Positions 1 to 6,223 of a stretch of 6,223 bases of DNA are shown in pieces. Positions within the stretch are counted from its first letter, which is position 1. Every line of letters begins with the position of its first letter. The stretch is taken from the NCBI GenBank assembly GCA_900765465.1, contig CAAFRM010000368.1, positions 1 through 6,223 of the forward strand, read 5' to 3'. The position numbers and the translations under genes were made by a program. Under the pieces are notes generated by a model. The model worked only from the letters and a program-made list of their open reading frames with translations. It searched no databases and was not told where the DNA came from. The DNA is from an uncultured Prevotella sp. (lineage in GTDB: Bacteria > Bacteroidota > Bacteroidia > Bacteroidales > Bacteroidaceae).

Positions 1-88
1 GAAGATTGGCAGAGTGACCGAATGCGCTGGACTCGAAATCCGGTATACCCTCTTCCGGGTATCGGGGGTTTGAATCCCTCATCTTCCG
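1..88 (+). tRNA. tRNA-Ser (anticodon CGA), missing its first base
   Basis: A class II tRNA that reads the serine codon UCG. The 5' acceptor strand GAAGAT (1-6) pairs with ATCTTC in 81-87; base 1 of the tRNA (a G expected to pair with C87) lies just outside the window. The anticodon stem is 27-31 with 39-43, and the loop CTCGAAA (32-38) puts anticodon CGA at 34-36. A long variable arm typical of serine tRNAs pairs 45-50 with 57-62. The T stem is 64-68 with 76-80 and its loop reads TTTGAAT. The discriminator is G88. The following bases are CGA, so the 3' CCA is not encoded and must be added by nucleotidyltransferase. All stems are intact, so the gene looks functional. Confidence 0.96.
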
Positions 89-104
89 CGAAACTTTTCT
101 CCAT

Positions 105-153
105 ACAAAAAATCCGCAGAGAGCATAACTTAGCTCCTGCGGATTTATTTTTT
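105..153. terminator. Bidirectional intrinsic terminator between tRNA-Ser and the tamB-like gene
   Basis: A perfect 10-bp stem AAATCCGCAG (110-119) pairs with CTGCGGATTT (137-146), extended inward by GAGC (121-124) with GCTC (133-136) across one bulged A; the loop is about 8 nt. On the plus strand it is followed by TTTATTTTTT (144-153). On the minus strand it is followed by a T-run (complement of the A-run 107-112). It can therefore end transcription of the tRNA from the left and of the large leftward gene, whose stop codon is only about 12 nt from the hairpin. Confidence 0.88.
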
Positions 154-157
154 ATGA

Positions 158-3100
158 TTATTTGTTTTCTTTTCGGATGGCTTTCTTGTTCCCGCTTTTC
201 TTCTTCACCTCTTTCTTCTTCACCTCTTTCTTCTTCTTGATTCCGAAGAGGTCGCGCCAGCCGTTGAAATCCTTTTTCATGATTAAACCAAGACCTTGCG
301 TGTTGAGGCTGTTTCGGGTGAAATAGCGGTCGTTGGTCTGATTATACATGCGCACGGCGAGGTTGCCGTTCGGGAAGATGAGATAACGGAGATCGAAGTC
401 GCCGATGAAACTCTGCGTGGCATTCGCATTGTCGCGATAGCCAAACTGACCATTGAACAGCAGGCGATTGTTGAGCAGCCTTCCGCTCAGGATTCCTTCG
501 TACTCTGCATTGTTGAAGCCTTCATCGCCCGTAGAGATGTTGGCACCGAAATTCCAGTTGTTGCTCTTTACCACATTCGATAATACGGTGTTGAGCTGCT
601 GCGAAATCGTTCCGCTCAGGAAACTCTGCATCGCCAGTGAGGTCTGACTCTGCTGGTCGGCATCCTCGCTGCTCTGGTTGTTCTTGGTCTGCGCATAGAA
701 TCGGCCGATGGCGAGCAGATAGAGTACCTGCTGGTTCATCTCTTCCTGCGAATTGATGACTGAGTAAATCATCTGCTTGGCATCCGCATTCACCGTTGGC
801 AGGTCCATTGTGAAATCTACGCTCGGCGATTGAGGGGTGCCCGTGATGTTCATCAGGCAATCTACTCGGATGTTGTTGCTGCTGAACGAACGGCCGATGC
901 TCAGGTCGCTCAGCGGAACACCGTTCACCGTATATTTCGCCTGCAGATTCAGTGGCGCATTGTATGGATTACCACCGAAGGCGATGGTTCCGCCCGGCAT
1001 GAACTCGAAGTCTTTCTTGATTACATTCTGTATCGTGAGCTTATACACTCCGTGGTCCACCACATAGTTGCCGAACATGTCGAAGGAGCCCTTGTTAAAC
1101 CAGTTGGCTCTTAGTACGCCATTACCGTTCAGCGTGATGTAGTCGCCGCTCTGAGGGTCCATCATCAGCTTCAGCGTCAGGTTAGGAGTGGCATTCACCA
1201 GGAAGTTGATGCGCATGTCTGACGAGAAGTCGATGTCGTCGTCTGCATCTTTCTGCTGCTGCTTCAGACTGTCGGTCAGCTCCGGAGCGATGTCGTGCCA
1301 GTGGATGAAACTCTTGTCGCTGATGGCATCAGGGCTCGCCACGTTATATACGAAGATGCTGCCAGGTCCCGGTTCTGCATCGATGTCAATGATGGTTTCG
1401 CCGCTCTTGCCGTGGATGCCCACCTCGCCGGTGGCATAGACAGTACCATAGAAGGTGTTGTCGCCAAACTCATGGGTGTCGTAGCCCAGGAAGTTGTGCG
1501 CCTTCAGGGTGAGGTCGTAGCTCAGTCGGGTGAGGTGCTGGTGATGGATACCGCCGCTTACGAGCGCCATATTGTGGTTGCGGTCGAAGATGGTATCATT
1601 GTTCAGCAGGATGTCATCCGGAATGGCGTGGGCATGCAGGCTCTTGAAACTGTACTCGGTGCCCAGCTGCTTCATGTGCATCTTGCCGGTGGCGTAGAGA
1701 TCGCCCACCAGGTTGATGTCGCTCAGGTCGCCCACCAGATTCACCTTTCCTTTCGCCCTTGCCTGAATGTCGTCCATGAAACTGCCGCAGAAGCTCTCTA
1801 TGAATTTCATGTTCGTGCCCTGCGCCTCGATGCCCAGGTCTATGTAGTTTCGCTTCGGCGATACATATCCGTCTATGAGCGTCTGGTGCTCCTCGCCCTC
1901 GTCTGCCACGGCGTTGATGTCTATCTGACTCAGTTCCTTGTTGAAGCTTACGTTGGCATGAAGTATTCCCATCGGACCGTGTTCGAACTCGAAGTCCTTG
2001 ATGTCGAGCTTGGCGTAGGCGTCAGGATCATTGAAGATGCTCTTCACAATCGCCTTGCCTGAAGCCTTGCCTGAGAAATCCACCGAGTGGAAGTTCACGA
2101 GGTTCAGGATATACTCCACATCCACATCCTTCAGCTGCGCCACGATGGAGTCTTCCTTGTTCGGGGTGGCGAGTCCGTTCACCGCCACATGCTGGTCGCC
2201 GTGGCTTATCTCGAAGTTTTCTATCTCCAGGTGGTTCTTGCTGTAGGTGATGTCAGCCGGGTGCACCTTCCAAGGCTTTTCTCCGATATGGATGAGCGAT
2301 GGCTTGATATCTACGTGGGCGGTAGATACGTTGTCCGTATTCTTGTAGAACTGCGCCTCGGCATTCAGCGCTCCGTGGATAGGCAGGCTCTTGGAGTGGT
2401 TGTTGTAACCCAGCGATGCCATCAGGGTGTTGTCGGCTGCCGCTGCCTTCACGTGCAGGGTAGGGCTTATGCTGCCCGCTGCTCCCGTCTTGATGCGCGC
2501 ATCCACCTTCAGCGTATCGCCCTCGGTGTTCATCTGAAGGGCTCCGCCGCTGTAGTCGCTGCCGTTGTAGCTGAAGGCAGGCAACTGTGCCGTGAGGTTT
2601 ACCGAGCGGTCTAGGTCGGAGATGTTTCCGTCTATCACCACCGGCTGCTGGATGTCGAGCGGCACGCCCAGCATTCTCTGCAGTATTTCGGTAGAGGCTA
2701 TTTCTGCCTCTATGCTGAAGTTGTTCCTTGTCTTGTTGCTGGTCTTGCCGATGCCCGGAAGGGTAGGCAGCTTGCTTGCCAGCATGTTGGTCATGGTCTG
2801 AACCAGGGTGCCGTAGTCGTACTGTCCCTTTACGTGTATGTTGGCGAATGGTGCTTCCAGGTCCAGATAGCTGTCTGCTCCTTCGTTCTTGGCACTCACC
2901 CTGATGTCGTTCAGGGTGTAGGTGTTGTCTGCCATCTTCACGCCCAGTACGGTAGGTTGCAGATGCGCCAGGTTGAGCTGGGCTTCATACTGCTTCTTCG
3001 GGATAAAGTACTTGCCCGCCACCTGCAGGTTGATATTCGGGTCGGCGATGGACGCGAGTCCGTCGATGAGTCCCTTGTTGTAGCTGCCGTCCAGCCTGAT

Positions 3101-4561
3101 GTTGCGGAATCGGTAGTTGTTGAAGTCGAACAGCGGAATCTCGCCCTTTGCCACGAGATGTTCCTTGGTGCCCTGTGCGGTGATGTGTGCGGCGATGATG
3201 CCCAGCTTGGCGTTGTCGAGTATCTTGCCCAGGTTGATGCCCTTGGTATCCACCTTGGCGTAGAGCTGCTTGCCGTTCTGGTGGGCGTCTATCTCCACGT
3301 TTCCTGCGTCGGTGCGCAGTACGCCCTTGGTTCCTATCTGGCTCTTGCCTTTTCCGCTGATTACACCTTTATAATATATGTTGCCCAGTCGGAGCACCTC
3401 TTTCGGAATCTTCACTTTGCTGCCCAGGTTGGCGGCTATCTGCTCCACGCCCTCGTCAGAAACCTTCAGGGTCTCTATGTTGGCGAGCCAGTGCAGCTTC
3501 CGGTTCCAGTCGCTTGCCTTGGCGTTCGCCTTGAGCAGGATGCTTCCGCTCTGGGTCTTGAAGTGGAGCTGGTGGATGCGTGCCGATGTACTGGTGCCCG
3601 AGAAGTGGGTGTCGATGTAGAGGGCATCGTTCCATTTTCTGAGGATAGGAGCGAAGCAAGCCACATCCGACAGGGTGATGAGCGATGGCTTGATGCCGCC
3701 CTCAAACTGCAGCGTTTCGCTGATGAGCTTTCCCTTCTCGTTTGTGCGGTAGGTGGCGATGAGGTCTTCCAGCAACAGGTGGCTCTTCGGGAGTTCCAGC
3801 TGGAAGTCGCTCAGGCGCGCCTGATGCTTGTCTGCATTCACCTTGAATCGCAGATTCTTTACTTGAAGTCCTGATTTATCGGTGAAGGCTATCTTTTTGA
3901 TGGATAGATGTATATCGTTGTCTGTGAGATGATGCAGTGCGATGTGTGCCGAGAGATTGCTGATGCCGATGTGCTGAGGCGAGAATACCCCTGCAGCCGA
4001 TGCGATGTCGCGCTGGTTGTAGGCGATGGATCCGTGGCGGATGATGACGCTTCCGATGCGCAGGTCGAGTGGCTTGTGCTGGGTGGTATCCTTCGAGGCG
4101 AGCGAATCGAGCATGAACTGGATGTTCATGTCGCTCTTGGCATTCTGCCTATAGATGTTGGCTCTCAGACCGAAGAGCTGTGCCGATGAAACCGAGATTT
4201 TTCCGTCTTTCAGCGGCAGCAGGTCCACCTTTGCCGAGAGTCGTGAAGCATAGATCATGCTGTCGCCTTTCTGGTCAAGCATTCTCACATCGTCGATGAT
4301 GATTCGGTTGAAGAAACCCAGGTTGATCTTTCCCACGCTCACTTCTGTTCCGAATTTCTGGGCGAGGGCAGTGGCTACGGTAGAGCCGAGGAAGGTCTGT
4401 ACTGGTGGCAGATGCAACAGTACGATGAGTATCACATAAAGGGCGAAGATAGTCCAGATGATACAGCTGATGATATGTTTAAATCGTTTCAGAGTCTTAT
4501 GAATATTTAATGTTAATTTGCAATGGGCATTTGCCGTTAATTTGCAATCTGTGTTTATCAA
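158..4561 (-). CDS. tamB: TamB/AsmA-like translocation and assembly module protein (DUF490 family)
   Basis: Giant envelope protein of about 1467 residues, counted from the TTG at 4561. A basic segment (KTLKRFKH, about 22-29) precedes one hydrophobic helix (about 30-50), a signal anchor that leaves the rest in the periplasm. Next comes an AsmA/TamB-type N-terminal region (about 58-135, with VSVGKINLGF and LLPLKDGKISV), then about 850 residues of beta-rich repeats. The C-terminal TamB domain is the strongest evidence: NGNGVLRANWFNKGSFDMFG near 1143, a DLPT motif near 1251, then an NSQEEMNQQVLYLLA helix near 1266 and a beta-strand end resembling Bacteroidota homologues. Known members form a hydrophobic groove spanning the periplasm and act in outer-membrane protein assembly and phospholipid transfer; that role here is inferred. 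No tamA-type Omp85 gene is adjacent in this window. The last 28 residues are lysine-rich. No ATG precedes the anchor, so the start is a non-ATG codon; TTG 4561 is my choice, with ATT 4504 or CTG 4492 possible. Confidence 0.9.
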   Translation of the reverse strand: MINTDCKLTANAHCKLTLNIHKTLKRFKHIISCIIWTIFALYVILIVLLHLPPVQTFLGSTVATALAQKFGTEVSVGKINLGFFNRIIIDDVRMLDQKGDSMIYASRLSAKVDLLPLKDGKISVSSAQLFGLRANIYRQNAKSDMNIQFMLDSLASKDTTQHKPLDLRIGSVIIRHGSIAYNQRDIASAAGVFSPQHIGISNLSAHIALHHLTDNDIHLSIKKIAFTDKSGLQVKNLRFKVNADKHQARLSDFQLELPKSHLLLEDLIATYRTNEKGKLISETLQFEGGIKPSLITLSDVACFAPILRKWNDALYIDTHFSGTSTSARIHQLHFKTQSGSILLKANAKASDWNRKLHWLANIETLKVSDEGVEQIAANLGSKVKIPKEVLRLGNIYYKGVISGKGKSQIGTKGVLRTDAGNVEIDAHQNGKQLYAKVDTKGINLGKILDNAKLGIIAAHITAQGTKEHLVAKGEIPLFDFNNYRFRNIRLDGSYNKGLIDGLASIADPNINLQVAGKYFIPKKQYEAQLNLAHLQPTVLGVKMADNTYTLNDIRVSAKNEGADSYLDLEAPFANIHVKGQYDYGTLVQTMTNMLASKLPTLPGIGKTSNKTRNNFSIEAEIASTEILQRMLGVPLDIQQPVVIDGNISDLDRSVNLTAQLPAFSYNGSDYSGGALQMNTEGDTLKVDARIKTGAAGSISPTLHVKAAAADNTLMASLGYNNHSKSLPIHGALNAEAQFYKNTDNVSTAHVDIKPSLIHIGEKPWKVHPADITYSKNHLEIENFEISHGDQHVAVNGLATPNKEDSIVAQLKDVDVEYILNLVNFHSVDFSGKASGKAIVKSIFNDPDAYAKLDIKDFEFEHGPMGILHANVSFNKELSQIDINAVADEGEEHQTLIDGYVSPKRNYIDLGIEAQGTNMKFIESFCGSFMDDIQARAKGKVNLVGDLSDINLVGDLYATGKMHMKQLGTEYSFKSLHAHAIPDDILLNNDTIFDRNHNMALVSGGIHHQHLTRLSYDLTLKAHNFLGYDTHEFGDNTFYGTVYATGEVGIHGKSGETIIDIDAEPGPGSIFVYNVASPDAISDKSFIHWHDIAPELTDSLKQQQKDADDDIDFSSDMRINFLVNATPNLTLKLMMDPQSGDYITLNGNGVLRANWFNKGSFDMFGNYVVDHGVYKLTIQNVIKKDFEFMPGGTIAFGGNPYNAPLNLQAKYTVNGVPLSDLSIGRSFSSNNIRVDCLMNITGTPQSPSVDFTMDLPTVNADAKQMIYSVINSQEEMNQQVLYLLAIGRFYAQTKNNQSSEDADQQSQTSLAMQSFLSGTISQQLNTVLSNVVKSNNWNFGANISTGDEGFNNAEYEGILSGRLLNNRLLFNGQFGYRDNANATQSFIGDFDLRYLIFPNGNLAVRMYNQTNDRYFTRNSLNTQGLGLIMKKDFNGWRDLFGIKKKKEVKKKEVKKKSGNKKAIRKENK
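201..236. repeat. 15-bp tandem repeat at the 3' end of tamB
   Basis: Two perfect copies of TTCTTCACCTCTTTC (201-215 and 216-230) are followed by a partial copy (231-236). Read on the minus strand in the tamB frame, each unit adds five residues, giving KKKEVKKKEVKKK. Because the unit is a multiple of three, gain or loss of copies would lengthen or shorten the basic tail without a frameshift. Confidence 0.9.
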
Positions 4562-4588
4562 AACACGCTTGCAATCTGAATCTGTGTT
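4512..4588. repeat. Cluster of short direct repeats in the tamB leader
   Basis: Three pairs of direct repeats interleave. GTTAATTTGCAAT occurs at 4512-4524 and 4536-4548 (24-nt period). GCAATCTG occurs at 4544-4551 and 4571-4578. AATCTGTGTT occurs at 4546-4555 and 4579-4588. A small inverted repeat GTGTTT/AAACAC (4551-4556 with 4561-4566) sits among them. All lie between the tamB promoter and the membrane-anchor codons, so they are either an untranslated leader or a poorly constrained N-terminal extension (TDCKLTANAHCKLTLN when translated). They could be operator-like sites or relics of local duplication; the sequence does not decide. Confidence 0.7.
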
Positions 4589-4600
4589 GAAATTTAGGCA

Positions 4601-4632
4601 CAAATTTACTGCTTTTTTGTTACATTATCAAA
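4601..4632 (-). promoter_or_regulatory. Bacteroidota-type promoter for the tamB-like gene
   Basis: On the minus strand, TTTG (complement of CAAA at 4629-4632) is followed after exactly 20 nt by TAAATTTG (complement of 4601-4608). This matches the known Bacteroidota primary sigma-factor pattern of a -33 TTTG and a -7 TAnnTTTG separated by 19-21 nt. It predicts transcription starting a few bases past 4601, at about 4592-4597. The TTG that opens the longest reading frame (4603-4601) lies inside the -7 box and so cannot be the start of translation from this promoter. Confidence 0.78.
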
Positions 4633-4649
4633 TAATTTAGTGATTTTTC

Positions 4650-4680
4650 TTCCTCGTCTTACTTTTTTTTGCTATTTTTG
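4650..4680 (+). promoter_or_regulatory. Probable promoter for the nqr operon
   Basis: TATTTTTG at 4673-4680 fits the Bacteroidota -7 consensus TAnnTTTG and is followed by GCA, a common context. The -33 element is weak: only a T-rich stretch lies at the right distance, with no TTTG. The expected start near 4686 would give a 5' leader of roughly 65 nt before nqrA. It is arranged back to back with the tamB promoter. Confidence 0.5.
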
Positions 4681-4744
4681 CAGCATAATTTGAATGTTTT
4701 CACAAAATAAAACCAGAAAATCAGTTTTAAATATAATATTTTTA

Positions 4745-4750
4745 ATGTAG
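4745..4750 (+). other. Minimal start-stop (ATG TAG) just ahead of nqrA
   Basis: An ATG followed at once by TAG ends 2 nt before the nqrA ATG. It is too short to encode a peptide, but it sits in the nqrA initiation region, where no Shine-Dalgarno sequence is visible. It may be chance in an AT-rich leader, or a start-stop element that affects ribosome loading. It shows that the nqrA start cannot be moved to this upstream ATG. Confidence 0.4.
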
Positions 4751-4752
4751 TT

Positions 4753-6108
4753 ATGGCAAATGTAATTAAGTTACGTAAAGGCTTGGACATTAACCTTACG
4801 GGTAAGGCTTCCAAGGATGTAGCCATCCCTGTGGTACAGGCTAGCGAGTATGCACTCGTACCTGCAGCCTTCGTGGGTGTTACTCCTAAGGTAGTTGTAC
4901 GCGAGGGCGACCATGTCAATGCCGGAGACGCCTTGTTTGTGAACAAGGCTTGCCCAGAGGTGAAGTTTGCCTCACCAGTGAGCGGTCAGGTTACCGCCAT
5001 TGAGCGAGGGGAGCGTCGCAAGGTGCTTTGCATCAAGGTGAAGGCAGACGCTGAGCAGACCTCTACGGATTTTGGTAAGAAAAACGTTGAGTCGTTGGAC
5101 GGTGCAGCCGTGAAGCAGGCGTTGCTCGAGGCTGGATTGTTCGGTTACATCAACCAGTTGCCTTACGCTGTATCCACCACACCGGATACCACTCCTAAGG
5201 CAATCTTCGTTTCTGCCCTCCGCGACATGCCGCTCGCTGCCGATTTCGAGGTAGAACTCGCTGGCAATGAGGAAGCTTTCCAGGTAGGTTTGACAGCCTT
5301 GAGCAAGATTGCGAAAACTTATCTTGGCGTTGGAGTTGAGCAGCACTGCAATGCGCTCGGCGAGGCTAAGAACGTGGAAATCAATGTTTTTGATGGTCCT
5401 TGTCCTGCTGGAAATGTAGGCGTTCAGGTGAACAACATCGACCCTGTAAACAAGGGCGAGGTGGTTTGGACTGTAGATCCTGCATCGGTAATCTTCTTCG
5501 GTCGCCTCTTCCTTACAGGTAAGGTTGATCTGCACAAGAAGGTGGCTGTAGCTGGTAGTGAGATGAAACACACCGGTTACGCTAACGTGTTGGTAGGTAC
5601 ACCATTCTCAGCTTTCGTTGAAGCACAGCTGAAGGCTACCGCACACGTGCGCCTGATCAATGGCAACCCATTGACCGGTACCAAGACCACCATGGCAGAT
5701 TACGTAGGCGGACACACATCAGAGATCACAGCCATTCCAGAGGGTGACGACTGTGATGAGATGCTGGGCTGGATTCTTCCACGCACCAACCAGTTCTCTA
5801 CCTCCCGTTCCTATCTCTCCTGGCTCTTCGGCAAGAAGAAGGAGTACAATCTCGATGCCCGCATCAAGGGTGGCGAGCGCCACATGATTATGAGCGGCGA
5901 GTACGACCAGGTTCTCCCTATGGACATCTTCGGTGAGTATCTCATCAAGGCAATCATCGCAGGCGATATCGACAAGCAGGAGCAGCTCGGTATCTATGAG
6001 GTTAGTCCTGAGGACTTTGCAGTAGCTGAGTTCGTGGATAGCTCTAAGCTCGAATTGCAGAAGATAGTACGTGAGGGCTTGAACACCCTGCGCAAGGAGA
6101 ATGCTTAG
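4753..6108 (+). CDS. nqrA: Na+-translocating NADH:quinone reductase subunit A (NqrA)
   Basis: NqrA is the peripheral cytoplasmic subunit of the six-subunit Na+-NQR, which passes electrons from NADH to quinone and pumps Na+ outward; in studied enzymes NqrA takes part in quinone binding. At 451 residues it has the normal family length. The start MANVIKLRKGLDINLTGK matches the family opening (IKIKKGLDLPI-type). Residues 41-96 form a barrel-sandwich/biotinyl-like fold (VREGDHVNAGDALFVNK, then FASPVSGQVTAIERGERRKV). The family hallmark VFDGPCPAGNVGV is at 212-224, GRLFLTGKVDLHKKVAVAG at 250-268 leads into the SLBB-like region, NPLTGTK is at 305-311, and NQFSTSRSYLSWLF is at 346-359. GEYDQVLPMDIFGEYLIKAIIAGD near 382-405 is also conserved. 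No cofactor motif is expected in this subunit. It is the first gene of the operon; nqrB follows after 27 nt. The start is fixed by the family match, as no ribosome binding site is seen. Confidence 0.97.
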   Translation: MANVIKLRKGLDINLTGKASKDVAIPVVQASEYALVPAAFVGVTPKVVVREGDHVNAGDALFVNKACPEVKFASPVSGQVTAIERGERRKVLCIKVKADAEQTSTDFGKKNVESLDGAAVKQALLEAGLFGYINQLPYAVSTTPDTTPKAIFVSALRDMPLAADFEVELAGNEEAFQVGLTALSKIAKTYLGVGVEQHCNALGEAKNVEINVFDGPCPAGNVGVQVNNIDPVNKGEVVWTVDPASVIFFGRLFLTGKVDLHKKVAVAGSEMKHTGYANVLVGTPFSAFVEAQLKATAHVRLINGNPLTGTKTTMADYVGGHTSEITAIPEGDDCDEMLGWILPRTNQFSTSRSYLSWLFGKKKEYNLDARIKGGERHMIMSGEYDQVLPMDIFGEYLIKAIIAGDIDKQEQLGIYEVSPEDFAVAEFVDSSKLELQKIVREGLNTLRKENA

Positions 6109-6135
6109 TTTTTAGTACTGTTAATTATTAAAATA

Positions 6136-6223
6136 ATGAGTGCATTAAGAAATTATCTCAATAAGATAAAGCCTAACTTCCAAGAGGGAGGTAAGCTGCA
6201 TGCCTCTTGGAAGTTAGGCTTTA
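6136..6223 (+). CDS. nqrB: Na+-NQR subunit B (NqrB), N-terminal fragment, 3' part suspect
   Basis: The reading frame opens MSALRNYLNKIKPNFQEGGK and continues LHA, which agrees with the cytoplasmic N-terminus of Bacteroidales NqrB proteins as I remember them. NqrB is an integral membrane subunit carrying covalent FMN and riboflavin and lies on the Na+/electron path; none of that part is in the window. The frame is open to the last base, but only about 22-23 codons (to roughly 6202) look genuine. The next residues (SWKLGF) are encoded by the exact reverse complement of the codons for KPNFQE and do not resemble NqrB. I take the true gene to diverge from this sequence at about 6202. Position directly after nqrA supports the identification. 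Confidence 0.82.
   Translation, partial: MSALRNYLNKIKPNFQEGGKLHASWKLGF
6167..6223. repeat. Perfect 21-bp inverted repeat reaching the window end
   Basis: Bases 6167-6187 (TAAAGCCTAACTTCC and six more) are the exact reverse complement of 6203-6223, around a 15-nt spacer (6188-6202). There are no mismatches, and the right arm stops only because the window stops, so the repeat may extend further. The left arm is ordinary nqrB coding sequence. This is the pattern of a fold-back chimera at a contig end; a real hairpin inside nqrB is the less likely alternative. Confidence 0.92.

Noticed and set aside
201..236. CRISPR-like or mobile-element repeat
   Set aside because: The units are 15 bp, adjacent with no spacers, and lie in frame within the tamB coding sequence; no transposase or terminal inverted repeats are seen in the window.
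22..240. Short plus-strand open frame running through the tRNA and terminator
   Set aside because: It starts inside the tRNA-Ser gene, crosses the terminator hairpin and ends in a serine-rich stretch that is the antisense of the tamB lysine tail.
1295..2062. Long plus-strand open frame (255 codons) antisense to tamB
   Set aside because: Same reasoning: a shadow of tamB codons, low-complexity V/A/L/E composition, no family match and no upstream signals.
2834..3874. Long plus-strand open frame (346 codons) antisense to tamB
   Set aside because: It lies wholly within the clearly identified tamB gene, its translation resembles no family I know and is a valine/leucine-rich product of tamB codon bias. 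No promoter or initiation signal is seen.
4601..4603. TTG at 4603 as the tamB start, giving 1481 residues
   Set aside because: It lies inside the -7 box of the best promoter in the window, so it should not be in the transcript; the extra N-terminal residues consist of repeat-derived sequence.
4972..5571. Minus-strand open frame (199 codons) opposite nqrA
   Set aside because: It is fully covered by nqrA, which has unmistakable family motifs throughout; the antisense translation has no recognisable domain.
4753..6108. RnfC as an alternative name for the nqrA product
   Set aside because: RnfC shares the barrel-sandwich and SLBB folds but carries 4Fe-4S CxxCxxC motifs; none is present here, while NqrA-specific motifs such as VFDGPCPAG and NPLTGTK are.
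6167..6223. Rho-independent terminator or attenuator between nqrA and nqrB
   Set aside because: The hairpin lies inside the nqrB coding sequence, has no T-run visible after it, and its right arm is an exact antisense copy of conserved NqrB codons, which fits a fold-back artefact better.

Overview
The window looks like chromosomal DNA from a Bacteroidota member, most plausibly order Bacteroidales and perhaps a Prevotella/Segatella-like species. Three things point there: a near-perfect Bacteroidota promoter (TTTG, 20 nt, TAAATTTG) ahead of the minus-strand gene, the absence of Shine-Dalgarno sequences before the genes, and protein families in their Bacteroidota form (a very large TamB-like protein; Na+-NQR subunits). 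Genus is inference from remembered family resemblance; no database search was done.

Layout. Positions 1-88 hold a tRNA-Ser(CGA) lacking only its first base, which lies outside the window. At 105-153 a strong hairpin with T-runs on both sides serves as a bidirectional terminator between the tRNA (rightward) and a huge leftward gene. That gene (about 158-4561, minus) encodes a TamB/AsmA-like envelope protein with an N-terminal membrane anchor, a very long beta-rich periplasmic body and a C-terminal TamB domain, ending in a lysine-rich tail made by a 15-bp tandem repeat. The region at about 4490-4752 is a divergent control region: a leader with short direct repeats, the tamB promoter, and a weaker promoter for the rightward genes. 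nqrA (4753-6108, plus) follows, and nqrB begins 27 nt later (6136) but is cut by the window end.

How the genes relate. nqrA and nqrB are the first two genes of the usual nqrABCDEF operon for the Na+-translocating NADH:quinone reductase, which couples NADH oxidation to Na+ export. The TamB-like protein belongs to the outer-membrane biogenesis/lipid transfer group and has no known direct link to NQR; the two share only the divergent intergenic region.

Points to check first. (1) The last 57 bases contain a perfect 21-bp inverted repeat in which the coding sequence of nqrB folds back on itself and runs to the last base; this looks like an assembly or amplification fold-back rather than genuine nqrB. 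(2) The longest tamB reading frame has no ATG before its membrane anchor, and its first possible codon (TTG at 4603) lies inside the -7 promoter box, so translation must start downstream at a non-ATG codon. I found no convincing novel system; the rest is ordinary core-genome content.
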